Below are positions 11,501-22,358 of a DNA stretch of 64,000 bases, in pieces (the stretch's first letter is position 1; each line of letters begins with the position of its first letter). The notes below the pieces were generated by a model, which made no database searches, had not been told where the DNA came from, and saw only the letters and a program-made list of their open reading frames with translations. Both the position numbers and the translations under genes were made by a program. Source of the stretch: Saccharina japonica (taxonomy: Eukaryota; Sar; Phaeophyceae; Laminariales; Laminariaceae); the NCBI GenBank assembly GCA_008828725.1, contig MEHQ01000646.1:508960-572959 (forward strand). The letters run 5' to 3'.

Positions 11501-13427
11501 AATACGTTTTGGTTCTTCACGCTGCACCTATTGTTGTGATTTAACTGAAACATCATCATAACGAATTCATTATTTGGGGCGTCAGCAAAGCAGCAGTCTG
11601 TACAGACACACTCGCACAGCAGCAATGAGCAGCAGAAGCAGCAGCAGCAGTAGCAAGCGGCGGCAGACAGGCAGAGCGGAGCAGGACCGTGTGCTTGTTT
11701 TCTTGTAATTGTCTGTTTTGCGTTGTCCCAATCACAATGTATATACATTTACTTCTGTCATTACTGACAAAGAACGTAGCAGGTGCCGTGCGCTCCTCAC
11801 CGCAGATGCCGACACAGAGCGAGCAGAAGAACAGCAGCAGTAGCAGCAGCAGGTAGGCAGGCAAAACAGCAGAGCAGAGCAGGACCGTTCCCCTTACACC
11901 CGTGTTCTTGTCTTCTTGTGATTCTCTGTCTTGCGTTGTCCCAATCAGTGTCGGCGTTGCTGTCATTTTGCTGAAACAAAGGACAGTGCATGGTCGGCAG
12001 TCGTGCTGCTGTCAGTAAAAAGCGGCGTAAAAGCTAAAAGCGTACTTCCGCGAAACTATTGGGGTGGTCGAATCAATTGTTGATGACAACTGTAGAGACA
12101 AGTCGATCGAAAGGCCCGCATAGCGACCGTCCAGCCACTACCAGATCGTAGCTCTTTCTATTTACAGTACCACTGCCCTGACCAGTAGCAAGGATAACCT
12201 TTAAGACTATGCTATAGCACTACGTACAGTAGCTTGTCACGCGCTTTCTCAGACTACATACTACTTCAGACTACCTTATTTTGTTCGTAGTCGCTTGAGT
12301 TTTCTGTAAGCATAGGTGAACAAAGTTTTCCTTCTCACCACCTTCCTGCGACCACGAGCCACAGTGCCACAGTACGAGGAGTATATCATACCTGGTACAC
12401 GATAGGGCGCCTACTACAGTTAAACAAAAGTACATTCGGAAAGTACAGTAATACTACCTGTACAGTAGTTCAGTCGGACCTGGGCTGGGTGTTTTGTTTT
12501 ATACTCTTGGGATCGTGCTGTGCTAACTTCAGTATAGCTGATCGTGAGTTATCGTTCCGCTCACCTATCTACCGTAACCCTAACCCTTTCCTAGTATAAT
12601 ATGGCTCGATTCCTTAGTGGGTGTTTCACATCGCAAGTAACACATCATCACTACTACACTACTGTAAGCGTACTATACAGTCAATGCTTCACTTTCAGCG
12701 CAAACGTGATCGTGGCGCGCAATAGACCTAACCAAACCTACAGTAAACGTGTCTGCACTGCTACATGACATGACAGACAGCCGCGATTTGCTCCACGTCG
12801 ACAGATTAGTTTGTCAGGAGGAATGTAGGTCTTGTAAAATGTGGATACGCGCGATCAACCGGGTTGGGGTTGGGACAAGGGAGACGCCTGTGACAACGGC
12901 GTGTTCAGGATACCGCTGAGGGAAATACCTCCACTGATTTGAGCTGGAAAGTAAACTTGATGACTAATCATTGGGAACTACTTTTACAAGTTTCAATGTG
13001 TCAAGAAGTTCATAACTGGTTCGAGGGCGGATGTCTACAGCCGCTCCCCTCTACCGCTTGCGCTCGACAGTGACTGACGATCGCATTCGCTTGTTACATA
13101 CCTGGTAGTGGTCAAACGACACATGTTCGACCCTTTGGAGACGGCACCCATGATTTAACTGCGTCTAATCGCCAATGCGGACTTGCCAGGCGAACATGGA
13201 CAAAGTGCGAATCTGCGATCGTGGGTGCGAAAATCAGCACTACGGGTACATAAGAGGCACTTCCGAGTTCGGCTACATTTGCGGTACCGGGAGTGGGTTC
13301 AACACGGACAGGGTAAGCGTTCCGGAGAGGGCAGTCAAGCGCGCGTTAGCGCAAGCCAAGGCACAGTCACGGTGTGCATTGTCTTGAGGGGCTTGAAGGG
13401 CATTTCAAGGGGAGCGTATGGTAGATA

Positions 13428-13460
<33 letters not shown>

Positions 13461-16400
13461 CCCCGCCTGCCTGTTTGTCGGTTTACCCCACGCTCTTTGT
13501 CGGGTCGATTGCACGGTGCATCTGTTGAGCATTACATAAGTATACAGAGTGGAATTACTGTAGCCCAGGTGCAGCATACTTCATGTGGTCGATATTTGCA
13601 GGGTGGACGCTACACTGACATGCTGTGTTCAGATAGCCGTAAAAGCCACGATAACATGTTGCACTGCACCTCCGCCGACGTACCATTAAGCCTTGTCGGA
13701 ATTTTCGTTTGCTTCTGGTGGAAATTAAGCATCAGATTTCCTAGAAAACTCAACCGAAAGTACAATAATATCGATCTTCGAATAGAGTAAGTGCACCAGG
13801 GGGCCAGCCGGAGGTTTTCTTGCTGATACTCAACCCCCCGGACGCAACGTTCGTTCGACTCCGGTTTGTTGGGGAGGGGGTGGCGCATAGGCCCTTGACA
13901 TCGGTTTCTTATCGGGTGGTATTTGCCAAGGCTAGCGCTGTCGGTACTTTCGTTTCGGAAATGTTGGCCGTCTAAATGCATCGATAAATGGTTCTGACAG
14001 GGGGTATTGGGTTAGGAATGGATGTTGGAGATCAAGGCGATTATACTAGACCAGTAAGTGAAGGCGAGAACAACAACACCAACAACTGGCGCCGTAGCCA
14101 TGTCGCAGTGCTTACGCGCATTGTTTACTCCAGGTTCTCCCTCGAGTTTGCAAAGGTTGCTGCAATCCTCATGCTGCTTTTTTCGCCACACGTTGCTCAA
14201 GTTGTAGAGCAGTGATGTGCCCAACCATCGTTACCGATGACGGAGTGCTTACGCTGTGATGCTGGCTCTTATGTTCTGTCCTGTTTTTCTCTGGGAAGGT
14301 CACGGTGGAGGATTACGACACAGCGTGTAGCACGATATTTCCGTGGTTCGTCATGTCGTTCTTCATCGCGGCCTGCACGGTTCCATACAGGTAAAACATG
14401 GAGTGTGCAGCATACGCCTTAATACTTTAACTGTGATAAGCCGTATACATGAACCCGCGCTAAATGTTTCCGCGCAGGCTTTCTCCTGAAAACGAGACAG
14501 CAGTTGTAAGTTCGGCAGGTGTTACGTCAAACCACGTTCATTGCAATCAGCAGCATAAAATTCGCTTAGTATCCAGAATCAATTGATAAGTCTCTTTTGT
14601 GAAGCTCGGCAAAACTCCGTACAAAAACCGATCGGCCGCTCTACAAGATAGCAGCGGGCAGAAAGCAAACAAACATTAGAAATGACACTCAATACTTGTG
14701 GTAGGACCGTCGTTTTCTGCATACCCCAGACGTATGATACATTGGTTGGAGTTCGATGCATGGACTCCAATTGACGAGGGTTGAGCTTGTTAGGACTACT
14801 CGTTCGGACAGTTTCGCTGCAATTCTTTCGGAGAGTATTACACTGTACTATTGTACAGTATTACAGCATCCGGAGCCGCAGAACCTTGACGGTGCGACGG
14901 CCAAGCCCCGTCAATAAACTTTCCAGTTCTCGGATAGCAGGAACGCGGTGATTGCAATGGGGAGGAGGAAATTCAATGGTACGAATTCATCAGTACATGG
15001 ACAACGTATACTGGAGCACGTACTGTAGGAGTTTAGACGGTTTAGCTCTGTGGAGTTTATAAGGTTTGGTCGCTTGTTGGACGAAATACGAAACATGGAA
15101 CCGGTATTTATCCTTCGAAGCATATTGAAGTTCGTGCTGGACTCACGTGTGTCTCAATTGTACATACGACAATAATAACTACTCCAGCCTGGCCCAAACT
15201 GCGAGGCTCGCATGTGATATCGCGTACTGTACAGTGAGCACATCTACCGTTCAGGGTACATGGATACTTATGGCGACCTGGTATAAGGGGAGTGTGTGGC
15301 ACGACGAGCTGTTAATGGGGTTTATGTCGGCGTTCTCTTGAGCGATATCTTTGGGCGTTTTCTTGAGCGTTTGCTTGAGCAATCTCCTGACTGCCGCCCT
15401 AACCCTTTCCTGTGCAACGGGCCTGCCCTGTCGGTCCTTCCTTTTGTATGCCCTACCACATGTTGCAGCACCGTCCTCAAGGGTCTGGCCACCTGCGCGT
15501 GTGCACAATCGCTCCCGACATGCCTGAGAGTCTGCATAGAGTGCCTGGGGGCCGTGGTGCTGCGGCTGTTTGGAGTGCTCTCCATCATATGGCTGGCAAC
15601 GGGCATCGCTGTGTCGGTATGCAATGGAGTGCTTTGTGGGCCGCAACACGTTCAAGTGTCTTTGCGCTGTTCATGAATCAACGCGGAAGAGCAATGTATG
15701 CGTCGACGGAGCAACACGTCGGGCCTTACAGTAGTACCACAACACTGCAATGCGTCTTAGATATGTACCTGGTACACGAAGAAGGAAACCAACAATCGCG
15801 GCAAGGGGTCACCCATGGTTTCATTCAAGCGATGTGCGGGACGGGTATTGAACCACCCACGTTGGGGGCTTGACTGCTGTAGATGGCGCTCTAAATATTC
15901 TGAACGATGAGCTATGCCGTTTCATTTGCACAAGCATATCAGCCAACTGTCGCATACGGCCCGACAACGTATATATTAAGCTAGACACACACACGTTTCA
16001 GAACCAGCTATTAATAGCAGGAGCGGTTACGATCGGAGGCGAACTTTGAACATATTGTGGACACATATTCTATGTTCCGCCCACGGTTGCTTGGCGTCGG
16101 TTCGTACTTATCGCACCAAATGCAGAATTTTCAGCCTTCTCTCATACATACTTCGCGTAAACTTTCGTCAGCGGAGGTTTCACTGGCCCTTGTCCGTGTA
16201 ACGCCTGATTGGTGTTCTATTGACTGTTGTTGTAACCAGCCCTGTGCACCCGGATGCCAAACCATATATGCCGCCACATCGGTTCGATAAAATCACAGGT
16301 TACTTTCGATGGAGGCATGTTCATGGTGACGTACATGACTGGTGTGGTTGAGAGCTGGATGTACTGGCCCTTGATCGCGGGGGCCGTGTTCCTCTTCAAG

Positions 16401-19400
16401 TACAAAAAGAAGAAGGCCCTCTTTGAGCAGGAGCACCCTGGGCAAGTCTCAATGGCGTGGCCCCTCTCTCGTAAGGTGCAGAATTGCTGCGTCTTTCTCA
16501 TCGCTGCCATGTTAATAAGGAGTATTATATGCAGTTGCGCCGTAGTTGCGAATACTTGTATACCGAGTTGTACGGTTGTTTGCGGACATTTGATTCGGTG
16601 TTATATCGCCAACCTGGAGTGTTTGAAGAAGTTTCGATGCCATCTTTCACAAGCGGCAGAGCTTCAACCAGAATATGTACTCGTAGTATGCAGCTGATAA
16701 TCTCGCACTGCTTGCAGTTTAAGTGGATCCTAAAACGTCGTCCGATGGAGGCCTACCGACAAGGCAGGCGGTCCGTACATTCGGACTATTCCTTCTACCT
16801 TAAAGCAGGGTTAGGTTCTGCGTGCGCTGCTTCGTCATTATTGTACGTTTACACAAGTTTCCATGCTTTGACGGCAAGCTATACATAACCAAATGAAGGT
16901 GAGGCGGTACGCTCATGAAAACCGGTATTGAGCAACCGACCAGCACGGCTGCTGTACTGCAGACTGAACCCTGAAGGCTGTGGTTGGTGTTTCGTGTTGA
17001 GGCGCAAACGTTCAAACAGACTGAAACAAACCACTGGCAACATACAACACAACTTCAGAACCCCACGCCAATGCCATACGAAGTATCGGGGTACATATAT
17101 CTAATACCAGGTATCTATTTTAGAATCTTTGGAACATCTCTTACCTACATGAAGCATGGAATAGATCTGTAGAACAGTACGTAGCAGTATCTACGGAGAC
17201 CGTACGATACACGATACGTGCCACCCCGAACGAGGCACCAGTCGTTCTGGAGTTGCCGTAAATAGTCGAAGCGGCGAATGTTGGCCCTTAGCAGGGCTGC
17301 AGATCCAGAAACGGAGCCCTACCACTACTGTAGAACGGAACATGTACGAATCAGGATATCACACGCGTTAACGATGTGGTCAATCTCCCATAACCTTTTG
17401 TTCAACGGCCCGTATTTGGTTCTGCTATAGAAGCTTCCACACCTGCTGCTACTGCCATCGGCCCTTTTGTTATGCTATACCGGTATGGCTGACATACCTA
17501 CTCTACTAGGTAACACTCGTTTCCATCACGCCATCACGCCATCACGCCAGAGTCCATCACGCCATCACGCCATCACGCCAGAGTCTCCCCTACTTGCAAA
17601 TGTGCGGGATGTTTGTTTCTACAACGACCCCCAGGACAACACGTTACAGGTTCGTGTGGGTGCGGACGGAAAGCCGATCGCCTACATGAGCCCCCCTGGA
17701 TCTCCGTCAGCCTTCTCAGGAACGTCCCACAGCGACCAAGGCGACGGACAGACTCCTCAGCCCACCCCACAGCCGGTAAGGGCACACACGCCAAACGTTG
17801 CAGATGCACTCCTGGGGCAGTGTAGTGTGTCGAACGATCGAACGATTGTACGGCGAGGAAAGTACCGTTGTTTCATTATGTTAAGGTACAGTACTCACGC
17901 CAAGAGCTGTATACACCGCCCAACCCCCGATTGTGAGAGAAGTTGTGCGTGCAACCCCCCGAACAAGCGAGCACATGTTGCCCCAACCGATGTATTTGGA
18001 GATAATAGTGTACAGGTGGCACTGCAAATGTACAGTATTGAGAAATTCCTCAGTCGCAGCGTCAGTTGAAGAACCACCGTAATAAGTCAGGTTGATTTTG
18101 GTTCTAACAAAAACACTCCATGCGATAGTAGCACGTGGCATGCATCACGGCTCGTGCACCATCCTGCAATAGTCCCAGGGGCCTGGAGCCCGGTTGAGCG
18201 CCCCCGAGGTAGCTGTAGTCATCGATTACGACATGGAAGCCCGGCCACAGTGCAGCACCACGTGTTCCCACATCGATGCTGCCGGTAAACCACATAAAAA
18301 GCGGACAGTTACATAAAGCTCCTAGTGCGGTTACAGGAAGCGCCAGTCTACTGCGAGGGTGATCTACGTGGTATATACTACCTGACGCTACATGTTACTA
18401 CAGGGAAGGTTGGTTCACTGAAGCGCTCATGGCAGACTCCATGCCTTACGCGATTGCCTTCGCAGGGGCGCTCTATCTGTACATGTTCTATATATGTATC
18501 ACAGTGTACACTTCTTTCTCGACCCCCCTTTCTTCCTCTCTCGTTTTATTTCTCTCTGTCTCTTTCTCTCTTACACTAAGCAGCAATATGGTGGCACCAT
18601 GGGCCCGACTCCATCGTCACCGTATAACATGTACAGCGGCCCTCAGCAGCAAGCTGGCATGCCTGGCTACGGTGCACCGCCACCCCAAAGTTTCCCGGGC
18701 CCTCCGATGACCATGCCTACCATGCCCGGATACGGAGGTTTGCCAGCAGCAGGGGGGCTGCCGCCTGGCTGGGAGTCGCGGGTGGAGCCAGACGGACGGA
18801 CCGTTTACATCGACCACAATACCAAGGTGTGTCGTTCGGCGACGGCATGCATGTACTGCTACGATACGGATAGAACAAACATGATAGTGTGTTTGTGTTG
18901 ACCTATTTATGACTGACTGTAAGTGACTATTACCGACTGTTACTGACTATGTTGACTATTAGTGTCTATTAGTGATTAGTACTGACTATTAATATACTAC
19001 TAAACTGAGGACCTACATCGCCTAGACTCGTTGGGATCCCATTTTCCCTTAATATTATTCTTCGACTTTTTTACATCGAGCTATGGGAGTGTGCATCGGC
19101 GTAAGCGTAAAACTGTTCCTCAAAGTCGGGTTTTGGATGAGGTATGGAGCTGCTTAAGACAGGAGAATCGGAGGAACCTTATCGCAGAAGCGACGTTGGT
19201 AGAGGTAGCTAGGTAGGGTTAGGACTGGTGGACCGTGGTAGAGGTAGCCTAAGACACACGCATAGCGATAGTCTTAGGAACGATAACGGCATTAGGTACA
19301 GTAGTTGCTGTGCCTGCCACATCTTCCGTCCAATATAAAGGAGCCCGTTGTGCTAATCTGCGGGGGGGATACCAGCCTTTGCGCCTGATATGCAACGCAT

Positions 19401-22358
19401 GTCGTAGACACTTTAACACATTTGTTTTTATCTCTTCGCTTTTAACGAGTGATTTCTCTGTGTTCGGTGCACCCTCAGACGACACAATGGGACCACCCGA
19501 TGCAGCAGCAGCAACAGCAGCTGCAACTCCAGCAGCCAATGGCAACAGGCCCCTTCTTTTCGAGCCCACCCCATTCACCTTCCGGGGATCCCTCCCATCA
19601 GCGCCATTCCTCCACTTTCTCCCCCCACAATATGGCTTCCCCTGGGGGGTACGGGGGTTTGCAGCAGCAGCCCGCACCAGGCCCATACCCGGGTCAGCAG
19701 CAACCCTTCGCCGGGAACCCGGGGTACAGCCCCCCCCCCAACTATGCCGGGCAGCAGTCCCCAACTGGGTACCCTGGACAACAGCAAATGGGACAGACCT
19801 ACCCAGGCCAGCAGCAAATGGGGCAGGGCTATCCAGGGCAGCAGCCAATGGGGCAGACATATGCAGGCCAGACGCAAATGGGGCCGACATATCCAGGTCC
19901 GCCGCAGCAGCCAATGAGTCCCCCCACCGGCTACGGTGGAATGCAACCGGCGCCCATGGTCGGCGGGTACCCCGGGCAGAACATGGTGCCTCAGGGATAC
20001 GCGGGGGGACAGCAAATGACACCTCCGCCAACCCAGGTGATTAGTGATGAGTGATGGGTGATGAGTGATGAGTGGTGAGTGGTGAGTGTTGAGTAATGAG
20101 TGACGAGTGACGAGTGACGAGTGATGAGTGATGCGTGATGAGTGACGCGTGACGAGCGATGAGTGATGAGCGATCCATGATGAGTGGTGCGTGTGAAGCA
20201 AGGTTGGGCGTAAGACACCGTAGGGGCGCATCAAATGATTCTAATGGGTCTATCGGTTGATGACCTCTACACACTACCCAAATCACTTAATTTGACAAAC
20301 CTGCAACTTCAACGCAATTAGCAATCCGATTAGCGATATTCTACAATCTGATAGAGAATTGTGTTTGGGCATTTCCATCAGCTGTTCAATCCTTAAGTAC
20401 GGGTCGACCCTGGATTATCCGGCGCTCGGTTAATCGGTTGATATGTGTTGAAGTAGTGGGCTTACCGGCAGGCCATTCGAATTGAGGTCGAATTTGTAGG
20501 GGGTGACGCAGTAGGCGGCAAGGGAATCGAAAGCCCTGTGCCGACGGAGTGGAAACAGGGGCAAGCACACCAAGTAAGACGAGAAAGTTCAACATTTACC
20601 CCCTCAGTGATCGATCTGTGGCAGGTGCGATTTAATCGACGTAGTATACCGTATTTACGCTTGTTCGCACCTCTTGGTTTGTTGCCCTTGGCTTCCACGC
20701 AGTGTAGCGAATAATGCTGTTGATAATGCGATTGGTAGCGTGTTGTTGTAAAGAAACACGAAATGACGAAGAGCGACCGGTCGATTCACTTCTTCATGAG
20801 AGAGCTGCGAGCGTTACGTGTATAATTTACCGCCTGTAAATGTCAGTGAACTCCGTAAAAGACATACCAAGCAAACGGATATGGTGGCAATAATATTGTA
20901 TACGAGCCTTGTTTGTCTAGATTTGGTGTGGCTCATGCTGCACACCGTTCAACGCCCTACAGTCCTCATATATACTGTAGTAGCAACCGCGACCGAAGTG
21001 CCACACGCAGCTTGCATATTTGACTTCGTATATATAAACAAACTAAACTGTGATTCCCTGCCCCCCCACCCCACTGCCACCCCGACCCAGTCCCCACCGG
21101 CCCCTACGCCTAAGGTAATGGAGTTTCTGGTACCCCCTGGAGTGTCTGCGGGCGACGAGGTTCAGGTAAATGCCAGACGTTTCTGTCAGTTATGTCGGTT
21201 GCGCAGGCCTGAGCGTTGTCCTGATTGTTGGCGGGCCGATCAATAGTGACAGGACCCCTTAACTTGAAATCTACTGACTTACGTTTAAAATAATGATTTT
21301 GATTTCGAGTGTGCACCGGTCGTTCGTAGTACTGTCCTTCGCGCATATATCCCTGTGTTATCTGGTTGGTATGCCTCTCCACACACGTTTGCTTGTACTG
21401 CCTACTCACCACTGCCTTTTGTGGTCGCGTTCTAATGGGTTAGGTGGAGTTGTTGTAGCTGTGTTCGCGTTCTAACTGTTCTTCTTCTGTACCTAGACTT
21501 TCTCGACCACAAGCCCACGAGGACATCACATACTCTACGCGAGCGATATATCAGCCCCATTTGAGCATTCACCGCTACTTACCGTACACCAGCCAGCACG
21601 TAGTACACTTAAGGCACATTAAATATACAGCACCCTTAAGGTTTAGGTTAGCGTTAAGGTACACTTAAGGTTAGGGTATGGGTTAGGGTCCACTTGACGT
21701 TAGGGTCAGGGTAACGCCACTCCTCGGACAAATTTCCCACTTATCGTTCTCTCGAAGACGAGGAGGGTGCAATTGCCAAGAAATCCATAATTCGTTAGAC
21801 ATATATCACCACAACCACCATTATGCGTTGTGTGTGCCAGAAAACTGCCCCGGAAACTCATCCTAGGGGGTTGTTAGCTTATTATATTCAAGAGAGGTAA
21901 CCCCGAGGTTGGAAACCATCTCGATACTCCTGACATTCAGCGTATGCCTCCAGCAAAGTCGTTTCAACCGACCGATTCCTCACCATAACCAGGTAGGCAA
22001 ACGTTCAGGCAAACGTTTAGGGAGACAACTTCTGGTAGCAGTTGAATGGTTACCCAACAAAGTAACACAACTCTCAACTATGTTCCCCTGCTAACATGCA
22101 AGACCGTCGATGAACGAGAACCATAACCATTAGTTCAAGGAACTATCTCTCTACCAGATGGCTTCTGGATGGGAAAAACCCTCGGCATGTGTATGCTTGG
22201 CCTTGGTACAGACGCGAAGGACGATGCACAGCTGACATATCGTACTTCCCTCCCCATCTCCCATCCAGATTACTGCCCCGTCAGGTGTGGCAATGAAAAT
22301 CACTATTCCCCAAGGTTGTTCCGCGGGAGATCGGCTTCAGGTCCCCATTCCTACCTGA
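8412..22358 (+). CDS. Four-TM membrane protein with WW domain and stramenopile VPPGVSAGD C-terminus (whole gene, 11-12 exons)
   Basis: The proposed exons are 8412-8570, 9819-9875 (uncertain), 10323-10412, 11245-11400, 14299-14390, 15343-15616, 16299-16445, 17635-17775, 18584-18826, 19479-20036, 21091-21165 and 22269-22358. They join in phase with GT-AG borders to about 693 aa. The order is a short Pro-rich N-terminus, a charged helical region, TM1 (~137-154), TM2 (~167-184), a Cys-rich loop, TM3 (~253-276), TM4 (~293-311), a KYKKKK stop-transfer motif, a Pro/Gln/Gly/Met-rich tail, a WW domain (Trp435, Trp457, Pro460), YPGQQQMGQ repeats, and a terminal pair VPPGVSAGD/IPQGCSAGD. The PFSKAERF segment before TM1 recalls polycystin-type membrane proteins. 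WW domains bind Pro-rich ligands, so a membrane scaffold or signalling role is likely. The tail after TM4 is presumably cytosolic. Function is not known. Confidence 0.7.
8591..8702 (+). pseudogene. Decayed tandem duplicate of exon 1 (second half) inside intron 1
   Basis: It matches 8473-8584 almost base for base: GACGACCAACAACGGGGGAA, then GATGTGAGT, then the CGTATCCTCGCAAACGG end. It still reads TDDQQRGNTTYVDVSNLQE, but a 4-base insertion near 8660 shifts the frame to a stop and the donor GTAAGG has become GTTAGG. It probably arose by local duplication and is not spliced in. Confidence 0.75.
9129..9460 (-). mobile_element. tRNA-derived SINE, copy 2
   Basis: Full-length relative of the 5476 copy. 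The minus-strand head contains CCCCGGTGGGCTAGCAGGTA (A-box-like) and GCGAGTTCGAGCCC (B-box-like), then the shared body and an A-rich 3' tail (T11 on plus at 9129). It lies inside intron 1 of the membrane protein gene, antisense to it. Confidence 0.8.
9819..9875 (+). CDS. Membrane protein gene, possible exon 2
   Basis: Nineteen codons (WNQLQALLQAEHHHHGGAT) lie between a GTGCAG acceptor and a strong GTACGT donor and are phase 0 at both ends, so they can be included or skipped without changing the frame. The helical Gln-rich content suits the N-terminal cytosolic region. The acceptor lacks a good pyrimidine tract. Treat as a candidate only. Confidence 0.3.
10323..10412 (+). CDS. Membrane protein gene, exon 3
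   Basis: Thirty codons between TTAATAG and ACG|GTGAGG read VEDVEKVQRQRIVAMLLKG followed by DIYGLPGSEGT. This is a charged amphipathic helix ahead of the membrane part. Phase 0 at both borders. Confidence 0.6.
11245..11400 (+). CDS. Membrane protein gene, exon 4 (TM1)
   Basis: Fifty-two codons between CCGGTTCGCAG and GCG|GTAAAA. The segment NQHPVLSMFMAHELHPFSKA precedes ERF and a hydrophobic run VMMCYLCWAFFITVLFEA (TM1). A His/Pro-Phe-Ser/Arg motif just before a TM is typical of polycystin-1-like and related algal/oomycete membrane proteins. That relation is an inference. Confidence 0.7.
11585..11960 (+). repeat. Two-copy tandem duplication with CAG-rich tract, in intron 4
   Basis: Copy 1 (about 11585-11735) and copy 2 (about 11800-11955) share GCAGCAGCAG tracts, GAGCAGGACCGT, TTCTTGT and TTGCGTTGTCCCAATCA in the same order, with small differences between. 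The CAG/CTG runs open frames on both strands (Cys/Ala/Leu-rich on minus) that I do not take as genes. Confidence 0.8.
13427..13461 (+). repeat. (CTGT)n microsatellite
   Basis: About eight uninterrupted TGTC tetramers inside intron 4 of the membrane protein gene. Confidence 0.95.
14299..14390 (+). CDS. Membrane protein gene, exon 5 (TM2)
   Basis: Reads VTVEDYDTACSTI then FPWFVMSFFIAACTVPY, a clear TM, between a TTTTTCTCTGGGAAG acceptor and ACAG|GTAAAA. Starts phase 0 and ends phase 2, matching the 1-nt start of exon 6. The intron before it is 2.9 kb, and I found no further in-phase exon there. Confidence 0.65.
15343..15616 (+). CDS. Membrane protein gene, exon 6 (Cys-rich loop, TM3)
   Basis: Begins with one base completing Ser, then DIFGRFLERLLEQSPDC, a Cys-rich stretch (CNGP..CPTTCC..CACAQSLPTC) and the hydrophobic VLRLFGVLSIIWLATGIAVS (TM3), up to TCG|GTATGC. 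The acceptor (TTCTCTTGAG) was chosen because it alone satisfies the phase of exon 5. The open frame extends further left, so the 5' border is the least certain part. Confidence 0.6.
16299..16445 (+). CDS. Membrane protein gene, exon 7 (TM4)
   Basis: From AATCACAG the frame reads VTFDGGMFMVTYMTGVVE, then SWMYWPLIAGAVFLFKY and a KKKK stop-transfer cluster. The 3' border is ambiguous. CAA|GTCTCA at 16446 keeps phase 0 for exon 8. A better-looking donor, GTAAGG at 16471, would give phase 1 and need a different exon 8 border. Confidence 0.6.
17524..17585 (+). repeat. CATCACGC minisatellite
   Basis: Six or seven 8-bp CATCACGC/CATCACGCCA units in two blocks separated by AGAGTC, lying 50 bp upstream of the exon 8 acceptor. 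The frame through it is open, so some of it might be exonic if an upstream acceptor is used. Confidence 0.9.
17635..17775 (+). CDS. Membrane protein gene, exon 8 (tail)
   Basis: Forty-seven codons between TTTCTACAACGACCCCCAG and CCG|GTAAGG, phase 0 at both ends: DNTLQVRVGADGKPIAYMSP followed by a Pro/Ser/Thr/Gln-rich stretch. The frame is open further left (VRDVCFYNDPQ), so the exon may start earlier. Confidence 0.7.
18584..18826 (+). CDS. Membrane protein gene, exon 9 (Pro/Gly/Met-rich tail and first half of WW domain)
   Basis: Eighty-one codons after a long pyrimidine tract and AAGCAG. A Gly/Pro/Met/Gln-rich stretch leads into LPPGWESRVEPDGRTVYIDH, NTK, where the exon stops at AAG|GTGTGT. 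This is the first beta strand (Trp), the loop and the aromatic YID strand of a WW domain. The second Trp lies in exon 10. Confidence 0.85.
19479..20036 (+). CDS. Membrane protein gene, exon 10 (second half of WW domain, YPGQQ repeats)
   Basis: The acceptor ACCCTCAG is followed by TTQWDHP, completing the WW domain with its second Trp 22 residues after the first and the conserved Pro. A poly-Gln run follows, then about five imperfect decapeptides of the YPGQQQMGQ type and a Pro/Met/Gly-rich end, closing at CCCAG|GTGATT in phase 0. Other frames are open over most of the exon because of base composition. The WW continuity decides the frame. Confidence 0.85.
20037..20200 (+). repeat. TGAGTGA-type tandem repeat directly after the exon 10 donor
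   Basis: Roughly 22 imperfect heptamers (TGAGTGA, TGAGTGG, CGAGTGA). The array starts at the GT of the 5' splice site itself, so it creates many GTGAGT donor look-alikes in the first 160 bases of the intron. Confidence 0.9.
21091..21165 (+). CDS. Membrane protein gene, exon 11 (VPPGVSAGD motif)
   Basis: Twenty-five codons after a C-rich tract and CCCGACCCAG: SPPAPTPKVMEF then LVPPGVSAGDEVQ, to CAG|GTAAAT. The VPxGvsaGd pattern is one I associate with stramenopile proteins. Its partner motif is in exon 12. Confidence 0.8.
22269..22358 (+). CDS. Membrane protein gene, terminal exon 12
   Basis: Starts after CTCCCATCCAG and reads ITAPSGVAMKITIPQGCSAG, DRLQVPIPT, stop (TGA 22356-22358). The pattern of one VPPGVSAGD unit, a short A-P-S-G linker, then a second I/V-P-x-G-x-S-A-G-D unit ending a few residues before the stop is a strong C-terminus signature. 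A dead relative of this exon is at 30-250. Confidence 0.85.
   Translation: MTAPSGVAMKITIPQGCSAGDRLQVPIPT

Noticed and set aside
13175-13387. Cys/Gly/Tyr-containing frame CDRGCENQHYGYIRGTSEFG
   Set aside because: Looks domain-like at first sight, but no borders allow phase-0 insertion between exons 4 and 5. Left as intron.
17524-17585. CRISPR-like array of CATCACGC units
   Set aside because: Units are contiguous without spacers in a eukaryotic intron. It is a simple minisatellite.
19249-20234. Minus-strand frames of 260 and 219 codons opposite the WW exon
   Set aside because: The plus frame completes a WW domain across an intron and continues with regular YPGQQ repeats. The antisense products are Pro/His/Ala-rich without domains.
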